In this document: one piece after another, positions 1-16,873 of the stretch
How the letters are laid out: each line of letters starts with the position of its first letter
Position numbering within the stretch: position 1 is the stretch's first letter
From: Mugil cephalus
Lineage: Eukaryota > Chordata > Actinopteri > Mugiliformes > Mugilidae
Direction of reading: 5' to 3'
NCBI RefSeq assembly: GCF_022458985.1
Contig: NC_061789.1
Span: forward strand, 11,290,357-11,354,356
Length of the DNA stretch: 64,000 bases
Notes under the pieces: generated by a model
Database searches by the model: none
What the model was told of the DNA's origin: nothing
Seen by the model: only the letters and a program-made list of their open reading frames with translations
Program-made: the position numbers and the translations under genes

Positions 1-2
1 GG

Positions 3-2836
3 GCCAAGGGGGGGCGGGTGGAGAAGCAGACGGTGCCCCTGTCCCTCCTCCATCTCACCCTGCCCCCGCAGCCCCAGCCGCCCCCTCCTCCCCCCGCCGC
101 CGTCGCGCAGGATGCCCTTCCCCAGCCCGGTCAGCACGGCAACCAGGAGACCCAGCCGGTCTCTGTGTCCATCGCCCCGGCAACTGTAACCATGGCCGCG
201 CCTCCTCAGCCCATCCAGACAGCTGTTGTTGTTGTGGGGTCTATGGAGCAGGTGGGTTCACCGGGTAAAAAAAAAAAAAAAAACAGAAATCCTCCTCTTA
301 TCATTAATTATAAGTGGCCCACTGTGATTTTATGCACATTTTTTCGTTTTTTGTTGTGAAAAAAAGTCACAAACTTTAACAAAATTTAAACAGGGACACG
401 ATGCATTTAAGAAACGGCGTACACGGTAATGTCTCTCCTTCTGCCACACAGAATCCCAATCCCAATCCCATTCCCAACACCAACCAGGTGAGGAAGAACC
501 ACGCCTGCGAGGCTTGCGGAAAAGCCTTCAGGGACGTCTACCACCTCAACCGACACCGACTGTCCCACTCGGACGAGAAGCCGTACTCCTGTCCCATCTG
601 CCAGCAGCGCTTCAAGAGGAAAGACAGAATGAGTTACCACGTGCGTTCACACCAAGGCGGCGTGGAGAAACCCTACGTCTGTCCACACTGCGCCAAGGCC
701 TTTTCTCGGTATAAACGCTGTCTGCTTCTATTTCATGTCTTCTGGACGTCTTTGATCTGATCATCAGCTCACGTTGTTGGGTCATTAGCTGCGTTTCCGT
801 CAAAGCGACCTTTCTGAAATTTCCACGTCTCGTAACGTCCCATCTCGCGATGTCCCATAATTCTGTTAAAATCTCATCACGTGAGACATCACACCCCGTA
901 AAAAAAGTGTTTCCATCGCGCTTTTGCTGCACACTTTCATGTCCAGACGTCTGAAGAAGCACTTCATTTTTCCATAATGGAAACGGAGGAAGTGTCATTA
1001 CTGTCCCGTGCCTCCAAAAGCTACAGCATTCACGCTGCCTTCACTGACCACCGTACGCCAGAAAGACACGTTCTCAGGCTTTTTTGCCGACGTGTTCCTA
1101 AACGTTGTTTTGTTTCGTGCGCTTGTGTTTTCAGACCAGACCACCTCAACAGCCACGTCCGGCAGGTGCACTCCACAGAGAGACCGTTCAAGTGCACGGT
1201 AATCATCTGTTTGTTTACTCATGACTATCATGATGATGAACTAGATGCAGTTGATGCAGGCAGAAAGTCCGAGGCGCCGCATTAGCGTAAGCTTCACACT
1301 CTCCTGACCGTCATTCACGGACACAATAATGCACCGTGTGGTGTCATTTGGCCGCAAGTGAGGTTGTAACGCTCCTGAACGCCCGTCGCTTTGCTTTTCT
1401 TTCCCGCAGACGTGCACGTCGGCGTTCGCCACGCGGGATCGCCTCCGCGCTCATCTGATCCGCCACGAGGAGAAGGTGCCGTGCCACATCTGCGGGAAGC
1501 TTCTGTCGGCCGCCTACATCACCGACCACATGAGGGTCCACAACCAGTCGCAGCACCACGCCTGCCACCTCTGCAACCGCAGTAAGGGCGCAGCAGGATC
1601 GCAAAAGTTCACGCTCAAATAGACAGTTGTGCAACGCAAACGTGGTTTGTTTGCTTATGGGGAGGTCCGGAGTTATTCTCTGTTTTTATTGTTGTCACTC
1701 GAGGCCGTGCATTGTGTTGCCCCTGGCTCCATTGTTGTGTATAAAAAAAACACAACCACACCTGAAATAATCATCTGCTGAAAGTAGTTCACAGAGAGTA
1801 CATGCATTTCCTATTCAAGTCAAATTTGATGAAATACAACATAGGTCTTCAACAGCGACCCCTAGGGAGTCCATGGAGGTACTGAAGGGAGGGGTCGCAA
1901 AATCGCAAAATTGATTGATTAGACATTTTTTTAAATATTTTATTTTATTTTATTTATTTTCCCCCACAGATTTAAATTTCATTAAATACACATTAACACG
2001 AATCCAAAATGTTTCAGTAAAGCGATAAATGGAGGCAGAAGACGTTATCTTTCAGTCAGCACTTCACTCAGCGCTAGACCTGTCAATCTAAACCTCCCGT
2101 ACACAGTAGGCCCCGCCCCTATGGCTGCTGAGCCAATCATGAGGCCACATAGTACACACCTGACTCTGTCGGGTTGCCTGCTATTGGCCGAGATCCTGTT
2201 CAGTCCGCGGATGAAATCGCGTCACACGCTGCAATATTAGCTGAAGAGAAGCAGCTGTATATTTATATGTAAAGGAATATTTTTATCCGTATAGTATTTT
2301 TACAGCTTAATAATTAATGCAAAATGTTAACAATAATTATAGGCCGAGTTTAATGTAGAACACATGTAGTAGGTAGGGGGCCCCTTGATCTGAAAAACAC
2401 TGAGATCCCTAAACTACACAATCCAGATCAGGTTTGACTTTTTATTGGTGACACATGTTTTTCTGCTCTGATCACGTCCTTGTTCCTGAGTGTTTGTCTG
2501 TGTGTTCCAGGCTTCACCACCCTCACGTACCTGCGCGTCCACGCTCAGAAGCACCACGGTCAGGAGTGGAAGGAGAGCGGCGGGGCGCGGGGGGGCTTCG
2601 GCGGGACGGGCGCCGGCGGGGTGCTGCTCTGCCAGCTGTGCGGGGTGCAGTGCAAGACGGCCACGCAGCTCCAGGGTCACATGGGCACCCACACCAACCA
2701 GGGTGACCCGGGGCCCGACCCGACGAGCGCGGGGCCCGTCGGCACCACCAGCGTGGCCGTCACTGTGTCCAGCGCGAGCACGGTGGGACTGCTGGTTACT
2801 GACTGCTCCAGTATCGCCCCGCAGCCCCACAGCTAG
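3..2836 (+). CDS. maz: MAZ-like C2H2 zinc-finger transcription factor, 3' part (5' end outside window)
   Basis: Sequence-specific DNA-binding protein of the MAZ/VEZF1/PATZ1 group; MAZ is known to bind GC-rich GGGAGGG-type promoter sites in the nucleus. Exons (GT-AG, frame closes exactly): 3-251 (open at the window edge), 452-708, 1135-1198, 1410-1581, 2511-2836; 355 residues plus stop are visible. The first exon encodes a Pro/Gln-rich segment. Seven C2H2 fingers follow: HACEACGKAF, YSCPICQQRF, YVCPHCAKAF, FKCTTCTSAF, VPCHICGKLL, HACHLCNRSF and LLCQLCGVQC. The finger-3 sequence RPDHLNSHVRQVHSTERPFKC is split by an intron and fits MAZ better than VEZF1 or PATZ1. The last exon encodes two fingers and a Ser/Thr/Val-rich tail ending PQPHS. 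No BTB domain is seen, but the N-terminus is outside the window. Assignment to MAZ rather than a close paralogue is by recalled family sequence. Confidence 0.88.
788..993. mobile_element. Short MITE in maz intron
   Basis: The segment begins GCTGCGTTTCCGTC and ends near GGAAACGGAGG. The 7-mer GTCATTA flanks it on both sides (781-787 and 994-1000), which fits a target-site duplication. Its interior resembles the element at 10574-10906: both have TTTCTGAAATTTC, CTCGTAA, a CCCA(T/C)AATTCT block and CATC/CACATGAGAC. It has no coding capacity. Class (hAT-like) is inferred from the ends and is not certain. Confidence 0.6.
1837..2404 (-). mobile_element. Non-autonomous hAT (Charlie-like) element in maz intron 4
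   Basis: One end reads GGTCTTCAACAGCGACCCCTAGGG and the other, on the reverse strand, CAGTGTTTTTCAGATCAAGG. These are imperfect inverted ends of the CAGnG...TTTCA type common in hAT-Charlie elements. The same family recurs at about 21960-22890 (interrupted) and 39445-39672 (deleted). Shared blocks are TTCATGTTAATGTGTATTTAA, CAATCAACCAAAGATTTTGC (here more diverged) and the CCTACCTACTA...TGTGTTCTA block. No transposase is encoded. Target duplications were not found. Confidence 0.6.
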
Positions 2837-3100
2837 CACGCTGCGAGGGCGAGGGGAGGGAGCTGGGGGTGGGCGACGGGTGGGGTTCGGGGTTCGGGGG
2901 ATGGAGGCGCGGGGAGGTGGTGGGTGAGTCGAGGAAAAGGCGACGTGGAGGAGAGGACCGGACGACGGTCCAGGTGAGTGAGGATTTAAATCTGAATAAA
3001 CATGGATTCCTTGACTTTGTTTCGTTTCAGGCTGAAGTGGGAACAGTTGTGGTTGTTTGTTCCCAGTTATTAAAGAGTAACACTTATTATTACATCACCT
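2837..3100 (+). other. maz 3' UTR with poly(A) signals
   Basis: After the stop codon the DNA stays GC-rich to about 2970 and then becomes AT-rich. A canonical AATAAA lies at 2995-3000 and a further ATTAAA near 3070. I place the transcript end here, about 160-250 bases after the stop. No RNA evidence is available. Confidence 0.5.
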
Positions 3101-5319
3101 AAAAAATAGAGGCGTCCTGTGAGGTTAATAGTCTGTCAGTTTTCAAATCATATGATTGTTTTAAAACGTCATGACAGACGCCACGTTTCCTGAACGGACA
3201 TCTCTAATCCAGTTATCAAGATGTATAATTTCATATTTCTTTTCAGTCAACCGAACTTAGTAGTAGCAGTATTTTTATTCAGTCACAGCACAATAAATAC
3301 AGGTAGTCAGTATAAACTAATTACAGTGCGTAAACAGGCTCAGGCAGAAGCTAAGAATCCACACAATTTTAAGCTGCTTTTCAAAAAAGGCAAGTAATTC
3401 ACATTTGTAGCTTCACAAACCATTCGTTTATAAACAAAAAATGAGTCGCACAATTTTACAATTTAACTCCAATTACAGAAATGCATTTCCTTTTTAATGG
3501 GTACAATAAACTCACAATTACCTCTCGGTTCATAGTTGCTCTCCGTACTGAAAACAACTTTTGTATGAGGGGTTTTGATTTTACTCCAAACTTTATTTAC
3601 ATTATTTTATAATAGAAAAACATGGAATTAAATTTCACAACATGAGGATTTGAATTCAATGAATTTGTGTGAGCATAATAATCAGTTTTATTGTCGACAC
3701 GTGTGGCTCTTTCTATGTAGGACTAATGAATTTACAGGTGACATGTAAGGTTGTATTAGTGAACAATAAATTAAATGTGATGCCTTATAATTTAATACAT
3801 CTCTACTTTTATACAAGATTGCCACCGACTTCTATATTTTTCCTTTGATTTCCAAAAAAACATAAATTTAGTTTTCTTAATATTTAGAGACAATTTATTC
3901 ACATTTTTATCGATTGACTCTGATGCTCGTCTGCTTTTCCAGTAAAAATACTAAATTCATCAGTGTTTCTCCACACAAGGAGTAGATGAGGGGGAAGAAA
4001 AAAAAAACATGGAAGGTCTGAGCAAATTTGTTTTTCTGTTTTGTTTTCCAGATGATTTCTTCTCCGACTGCCTCACTGATCAGGAGAATCTGCCGTTTGA
4101 AGATTTCAGGAGGACAGAGACCTTTTTGTTTTGTTCTGTGAAGCCCGACTGATCCGACAGACACACAGCCGACTGTACAGAAGAGAGACAATTAGGGAAC
4201 TTCTGTTTGTTTATTAAAGAGGATAATTAGTGTGTATTTTTACTCACATGGCTTAGCAGTTAGACATGAACTCATCGTTTTACTTTCCACCTGACTTGCA
4301 CAGCCTCTCATGATTTTGTAAAGCCGCCGCTGTTTTTACACCATTTATATTCCATGAAATCAGTGTTTGTTTCTAATGAGACCTCAGTAACATGACTTAT
4401 CTCAATCCCTCCTAATTTATTGCAGAACAGTTTTGCCAGTTTGCCTTCATCAGATCCTTCAGAGCAGAGAAACTTACAGGAAACGTGTTTCAGATGGGCC
4501 ACCGTGTAGATAAAGTTTATACAGCTGATAAAGGCAAACCCATAGTTGTTTGTGAATATTCCCCATGAACACTGAATGTGCATAACTTCTCTGCTTCATG
4601 ATCTTTGTTCTTACTCTGGATGCTGATTTGTAACTCTTTGAACTTGCCATGTATTTGTAGCTACCTTGGTGACACATTTTCTGTGGCTGTGCAGATTGAT
4701 TGTACTTGATGCATAGTGCATAGTTACTATTACTGTATTAAAAGGCAGTGAAATGCATGTGTGGGCTCATGGCTGCTGCTGGTCGACCAGGCTCAAGCAC
4801 TTGAGCTAGTTAACGTTAGCATTGTTTACAGCAGAAAAGCATCAACCCTCCCCCACCCGGCTTTGCCAGCTCCGCCTCCACCTCCTCCTCCTCCACCACC
4901 AGCTAGTAGCCAGCTAGCCGTAGCTGTCGCACTGAGAGCGACCTCAAGTCCAGCTGGGCTAAAGTAACCCGGGTCGTAAGGAGTCTGCTGGATGCGCCGC
5001 CATTCAGAAAACACGAGAAACCACCAACATCTCTATGGGAGGCTTCCAACCTGGATGTTGCGACGCCATGGCCAGCTAGCGAGCAGTCAGGAGCTAGCTG
5101 TAGCTAGCAGTCCAGCTAGCTCTAGGAGCCGGGCGACGAGCGTCTAACTCGGCTTTTTCCCATTTTTCAAATCTGCTTCCGTGCCATGTCATCCACCATT
5201 TAACAGAGCCAGGTTTGTATTTTGGTCTTATCGAGCTGTTAAATGAGCGCTTCTCTCTGAAACTATGTAGGTCACAGCCGCCGAACAATAATACCTATGT
5301 GGGTCATAGACATGGCTGG
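3101..5319. other. Intergenic DNA between maz and nlk
   Basis: AT-rich, with no convincing exon on either strand. Short open frames here lack domains, splice context or family similarity that I recognise. From about 4750 the sequence turns richer in GC and in CTAGC/GCTAGC/GTTAGC words typical of fish repeat DNA. A run of CCTCCACC repeats (4875-4905) explains the Pro- or Gly-rich frames there. Confidence 0.6.
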
Positions 5320-5560
5320 TTAACCTGGAACAGCTGGTTAGCATGGCGGCTAGCTGGTTAGCACAGTAGTTGGCCTGTTCAGCACGGTAGTTAACCTAGT
5401 AAACACGGCATCTAGATAGTTAGCACGGCAGGCAATTAACTGATTAGCGCCACCGTTAGCCTGGCTAGCACGGCAGGCAGTTAGCTGGTTAGCACGACAG
5501 CTAGCAGGTCAGCATGGTAACTAGCTGGTTAGCGCTGTAGTTAGCTGGTTAGCGCGGTGG
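5320..5560. repeat. Minisatellite of about 20-22 bp units upstream of nlk
   Basis: Degenerate tandem copies of a unit close to AGCTGGTTAGCACGGYAGTT, about ten in a row, with variants such as GGTTAACCT and GATTAGCGCC. The array ends near 5560, about 450 bases before the nlk start codon. Confidence 0.75.
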
Positions 5561-5760
5561 TGGTTATTGTTTATTCAGCATTTTAAAAAAATAAAAAATA
5601 ACGCGAATGCTTTGTGATATTTTAAATGTGAATGAGTGATGTTAGCACAGAGGGGAGCCTTTTTATTTTGTAATATTTTGAAACCGACTTGTTAGCTCCG
5701 TTAGCTACAAAGGTTATACTGTTAGAGTCAGTGGTCAGTTAGTTAGCTGTTATGCTAACT

Positions 5761-6019
5761 CCAGGCTAGTGTTCATCTGCTTTAACCAGACTTTAGCTGC
5801 GCTTGTTTTTCTATTTATTGCCTGCACACTGGAGCCTCCCCCGGCTGCAGCTCTGCCTTCCTTCATGTTGGCATCGAGCTGCCTTGTTTACATCCCTGTA
5901 TGCTCACACAGGAAGGAAGCTAATGGGTCATGCCAAGTGAGGAGCCGTGTTTCCTCCGCACCTAGCCGGCTGCAGCTCGGTGCCGCTCAGATATAGAGGA
6001 GTGTTTTGGTGAGAGGAGG
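5761..6019 (+). promoter_or_regulatory. Probable nlk promoter / 5' UTR
   Basis: GC content rises over 5830-6019 just before the nlk start. There is no strong TATA box; AGATATAGAGG at about 5988-5998 lies too near the start codon to be sure. The region has GCTGCAG/CGGCTGCAGCTCGG words. The transcription start cannot be fixed from sequence alone. Confidence 0.35.
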
Positions 6020-11563
<5,544 letters not shown>

Positions 11564-13112
11564 ACGGTCCTCCTCCTCTTCGTCACGAGGAGCGACGACA
11601 GTTCGAGGAAGGATTTTATTGGCCGTGGCATCTTGAAAATAACAAAGAGTTTGGGTCCTCTTCTTTTTTTTTTTTTCTCTTCGTACGGAGTGAAACGACA
11701 CACCCAACTACCCCCAGCCCCCAGCCCGGAGGGGGGAAAAACAGCCGACCCACCTCGTGAAAATCCTCAAATAGTTTCCCCACAAACCCACAAAGTTTCC
11801 GCTTTTATCGACCCAAACGTCTGATGATCACGGCGTTTTTCGGTGCTGAATTTAAAAAAGAAAAAAGAAAAAGAGAGAGAGGGGGAGAAAAAAAAGAAAA
11901 ATGCTGCTGAAATGCTTGATGAGGAAAAAGCAAGAGCAAAGTAACTGAATTCGGTACTAGTTTGGATTTTCCATCTGTGTTTGTAGAGACTTTAAAGATT
12001 AATGATTTTAACTGTTTGGTAGAATTGATTCTTAGTTGATGTTTGAAGTCATTCCAGCCCTGTGCAATATGGTTTCATGTTCAAGCAGCGATAAACACTC
12101 GGAGCGTGCTCTCTTGCCAACAGGATTAACGGACGACATAACGGGTCAGGCATCACGACGTCACCACCCGCCAAACGACACCATTAACCGCCAAACGCCG
12201 CCAAGATTTCCTCTTTTTATTTTGGGAAGGAAGAAGAAAAAAAGAAAATCCATTCGAACACATCGCTCACTGTGTTTTTCGTCACACCGCGCGTTGGTGG
12301 CGATAATAATGCAATTAAACGGATGTAGCAGGTTTTAGCCGACAGTCCTCAGCTGTTTCTCCTCATATAGTTGTCGTTTATCTCCTCACAGTGACTTGTT
12401 TTATTCTGGATCAGATTAATCAGGAATTCATTCACCACGCATCGTTTTTTTTACAGTCTGAGATCTGCAGGCTGTGTGACTGCAACTGTTCGTTTTGGGG
12501 AAAGCAGGGCAGGAAATCGTGACTCAGTGTTTTAGTCGTCTAAACTCATTTTCTGCTAATCGGTAAATGCCACCCTTTTCTATTACTCTCTCTAATCTTG
12601 ACCCTTTTTCCCCCCGTCTCATCCGTGTTATGATCTAAACACCACCACCTGCGTGGACCCGCCTCAGATTTCCAAGTGTTTTTATGTCCCCGCCCCCCGA
12701 CTTTTTATCCCGCTATTAGAGAGAGGACGTGGAAGCAGTGGCGATGATGTTTTTTTTTTTTTTTTTTTTTTTAATCTCTTAATTTATTGAGTGTTTGTTA
12801 AAGATTGTGTCTCCACTCTTTGTGTTTAACGCGACCCATTTGAGCGTCTGTGGCGGTCTCGGTTACCTCAAACCCTTGATACATACAAAAAAAATAAAAA
12901 ATATGGAGGCTGAGGACAACATGGTGGACCTGGGAAATCACCTAAAACCCTCCCGTCACGACTTTAACGTCATTCCTCCACGTTCATGACTTCTTTTACC
13001 TCGTGCTTGCTCTTTGTCTCTCACCCCGCCGGTCTGAATCAGTGTGAGGTTTTGAGAGAAGGATGTTCAGTGAAATGCTGCTGTTGTTTGTTTCTTTGTT
13101 GTTGTTGTTTAT

Positions 13113-13145
<33 letters not shown>

Positions 13146-13204
13146 TTCCTGTTCAGTTTAAGGCTCAGGTGTCCTGTTGTAGACTATGAACTGTATAAAG
13201 CCAC

Positions 13205-13962
13205 ATAAAGATGTACCAGTATTGATCCTGGTTTGGATGATCAGGTTTGGATTATCGGCCTGGAGTCAGAAAATAACTTTGTACAAAAGGTGCTTTTCCA
13301 CCAAAGGTCCCAGGAAGATAAAATCCAGAGAACTTTTTGAATACCCCATAGATGTTTACATGAACCAAGTGTTCTTCCATGGGAACCAGGAGATCCCTTC
13401 ATAAAAACCATTAAGGCTTGGACTTAATTATTATAAATTATAAGTCCTCAATCTTGGTGGAAAGTTCCTATGGTGGAGGAAAAGTTCCTCTCTCATATTG
13501 GGATATGTTTCCCACACCAGATCTAAACCCATGATAAACATTGCATATTTGAACCATCTTTGGGGATTAACTGTCTCCATAAACCTTGGTTCAGACCCTG
13601 GTTCCTGCTTTGCTAGAGTTCCCCAGTACATTTTAGTTCCTGGTGGAAAGTTCCTGCAGTTGGTGATGAAGCTTGTTTTCCGGGAAGCTTCATAGTTTCT
13701 CCATCACATTGTGATTTGTTTTCCACCCAAGGCCCTGGGAACTAAAACTTTGCTCATAAATAAGTTCCTGCAGTGGAAACTTGGGAGCAGAGTTCCTCAA
13801 ATGGAAATTACCTGCTGGAGATTAAACCATCTCCCTCAAACTCTGGTTCCTGTGTTGGAAACGCACCTGGTGTAAGAAGTCAGAAGTTACATATAAGAAA
13901 GTGAATATATTTGTGTCGTGGGACATCGAGTCTGTGGACGAGATGTGATGAGTTTGATGAGT
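13205..13962 (+). repeat. Dispersed repeat, copy B (downstream of nlk)
   Basis: Direct-orientation partner of 9218-9938, with similarity along nearly its whole length. It carries a small local duplication of GGTTTGGAT at the left and scattered small indels. The core ends with GGAAACGCACCTGGTGTAA as in copy A. It lies in the probable nlk 3' UTR or just downstream. Confidence 0.7.
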
Positions 13963-14355
13963 TTTAGCAGATGGAATGAAATAAGGAGCGACCATACTGG
14001 TGGTTTTTACATGTTTAGTTCCTCTAATCTCTTTAGATTGATAATCCTCAGTGCACATAGATCGCAACTAACACAAGATACAAGTTTACAAGCTAATGAG
14101 AGTCCATCGTTTTTATTGTTTTACTAGGAGAATAATGTGAGATTTGATGAAAACCAAACCCCTATCATGGATCGATTAACTCTGATTGACAAGTTTTATG
14201 TTTATTTTAACAAAGTTCTGTTTGTAATTTGCCCCAAAGTGTTTTATTATAACATGAGTTTTATTTGATGGGTGATTTTTTTCCCCCATGTCGCCTGTGG
14301 ATGGATTTTAAGACGCTGATGTTTAAAAGCGGAACAAAGCGTTCACATTGTCCTG

Positions 14356-14445
14356 GACTGTGCATAAAGATGGACGCCCCCTCCAGCTGCACAGACACAA
14401 GATGGCGGCGCCGGTTTCCGAAGTATTCACGTCGTCCATCTTTAT
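14356..14445. repeat. Short inverted repeat, hairpin or tiny MITE
   Basis: GCATAAAGATGGACG (about 14361-14375) is matched in inverted orientation by CGTCCATCTTTATCCGC (about 14434-14450). The loop contains AAGATGGCGGCGCC. It could fold as a hairpin in RNA if within the nlk 3' UTR, or be the relic of a very short element. Confidence 0.5.
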
Positions 14446-14838
14446 CCGCAGTCTGCTCACAGAGTGTCGATGAATTATGTCAGAAAGAGTTGCTAGAAAT
14501 AAAACCAGTGACTGCATGAAGAAAACTAAAAAGAGAAAAAACAGTGGAATATTTAACTAGTGTGTTTGAAAACTATAGAGGATCTGTGTAAAGTGTACAG
14601 ATGTGAAGTTAATACAGTGAATTTAAAACATGTGAAACCATCAGTGTGGTCCTGGAGAACCCGGTTCCACGTCTGGCCCCCTTTTGACTGCAAGAACCTT
14701 CTTCTTTTTTTTTTTTTTCTTTAGGATCTCAGGAACTTTACATTGAGGGTCCGAACAGACGCTGAGTCTCTTAACAGGGCTGCTTTTATTTTAAGTCCAC
14801 GTTTGGTTTTATGTTTTGAGTGGGAGCTCGGACACGCC

Positions 14839-15031
14839 GGGGGAGGGGGGGTGTGGGGGGGGGTGGGGGGGGGGGGGGTGGAGGACCTTCAGGTTCAGCT
14901 CCCGTGGCTGCTCCGTTTCCTGGATCAATCACTGAAATGTTGGGGAATCTGCGGCCAAGGTGAAATGTTTTGTACTCGCCCTGAAGTTCCCAGCAGGCGG
15001 GGGCCGCCGGGGCCCCCCCCCCCCCCCCCCC
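14839..15031. repeat. Homopolymer G tract followed by C tract
   Basis: 14839-14882 is almost all G in runs broken by single A or T. 15013-15031 is an unbroken C run. The first fits the G-quadruplex pattern on the plus strand; the second fits it on the minus strand. Open frames across this region are low-complexity artefacts. Confidence 0.8.
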
Positions 15032-16873
15032 GACCGCCCTCGCTGGCCCCTCGGTCTCCTGCTTTCTTAAAACGTTTTTTGGAACCCCTGAAACCTCAGC
15101 TCGTCTCCGACAGGAACACGGCGAGTCTCTGTGGGGAAAAAACCCCCGGAGACGACTTGTAAATCTGCATGTGTATATTTATTACCCCGCGGAGAGCATT
15201 TGGGTTTGAATGCTGTGCAATGGTTGAGTTAGTCGACGATGACGTACACTTTGTGGTCTTTTTATTTAATTCATTTTAGAAGGTGATTTTTATTAGAAGC
15301 TTTGTTTCTTATTTTGCTTTGTTTGTTGTGATCTAATTAGATTTTTTTTTTTTTTTTTTCAGTTTTTTTTTTTTTTGTTTGTTGGTTTGTTTTTTTAAAT
15401 GGAGTCCGGAGTTGTAAGAACGTTTTGATGATTGTTCCCTAAAAAATACAACAAAAAAAACAAAAAAACTTAAAGAGAGCTTCTTTTTGGTCACGTGACA
15501 GAAACATGGCTTCTCATTGGTTTAATTTGTGTCCTCAAAGTTAGTGTCTCAGATTACTCTCTAAACCCATAAATTAATTCATTATCAGCCATATTGAAAT
15601 CACCTGCTCTAAAAAAAAATAAGATTTAACACGTCTTTAATGATGGACGGAGGCCGTCACATTTATGAATTCACAGCGTCCATTTGTCTGGAGCGCAGAC
15701 AGACATGATCAGTTTTACATTAGCTTAGCTTCCAGCTAATTAGCAAAAGATACTTAGCTGTAAATTACAGCTGTTTTTGCACAGTTAGATTAACTGAACT
15801 TTTTTTTTTTTTTTTTTTCAATTAGGCTTCTTCATGAAACTTGATAGATCCACTCTGTTAACTGATTACATTCAGTTAAATATATTCAACCTTAATCACG
15901 GTCATCATTTAATCAAGACTGTTAATCTCAAGCCTCAAGGAACGCGGCCTTTCTCCAGGGACTCCCACGTTCATTAGTTCACTGTTATTGTTGGTTTAAA
16001 GTTCAATTTAATTCTTTTAAATATCCATGAATTGGATAACGGCGTCCTTTGTCCTCGTCTTTTGATTGGGCGTGGCGTCAGTATCGCTTCTTATTTTCAG
16101 CTTTATCATGCTAGCTGCAATACGGTACAAGTGAAGTGTTGTCCGAGGACTGCAGCAGGTTTACTCCGACGCAAACGAGTGCATAAGCGCAACCTTAAAG
16201 GCAATAATTATCTGCATTTTTGTTTCCTCATGCGTAAACCACACAAGGTTTCTCTGAAATGTCTTAAATGTGTCTTTTAAAAGGCTAAATTTGTTAAAAT
16301 CTTAAAAAAAAAGGAAAATCTCCACGTCGTAGAAGTTTCGAATAAATGAGAGAAAACCCATCAGAGTGATTTGAGTCACTGATCATTTGAGGCACAAATT
16401 CTGTAATTTATGGGACATTTGATCCAAAGTATTCCCTCCGGATTCTCGTTTCTCTTCCTGTCGTTGTGTTTCGTAGAGATCTTCCAGGTTAGGATCAGTT
16501 TTTGAACTAGACGACCTGTGTTCCGGTCTTTCCCCTCCCTGCACTCTGTTCTGAGATCAGCCGTCGGGTGGTGGTGTTAGGTTAGGAGGTGGTGGTAGGT
16601 AGGGAGGGAAGGTGGGGGTGCGTTCAGGATCCCCGCAGAGCAAAGAGGACGGCTGCTCTTTATAGAGATTAGACTCGTTTTCTTCTACAAAAAGAAACTT
16701 GATGTGTTTATATTATAAATATGAAACTGATGTTTTTGTCTTCGTTTTAGCAAAACGTTTTTTGTTTTTTTTTTGTTTTTCGTTTTTTGACTTGTGTTCC
16801 CAAACAATACTTGAATTTCTTAAAAAAAAAATGTTTAGACTTAAAGTAGTGAATGATGAATAAATAAATAAAT

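Larger units (their letters stand above)
11564..16873 (+). other. Probable long nlk 3' UTR and downstream DNA
   Basis: No other gene is recognisable here. AATAAA signals occur near 14500 (GAAATAAAACC) and as AATAAATAAATAAA at about 16859-16872; either could end the transcript. Long 3' UTRs are usual for NLK genes, but the extent here is inference. The stretch holds poly(T) runs (12750-12772, about 13109-13143, 15340-15376), one dispersed repeat (13205-13962), an inverted repeat (about 14356-14445) and G and C runs (14839-15031). Confidence 0.4.

Noticed and set aside
2490-2927. 145-codon Arg-rich frame over the last maz exon
   Set aside because: Shifted frame of the real exon, whose own frame encodes two C2H2 fingers and closes the gene model exactly.
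4761-5014. Pro-rich (plus) and Gly-rich (minus) frames upstream of nlk
   Set aside because: Both come from one CCTCCACC-type simple repeat; no gene signals around them.
14743-15162. 139-codon frame downstream of nlk
   Set aside because: Poly-Gly and poly-Pro stretches come from the G and C tracts; there is no domain, and it sits in probable UTR.
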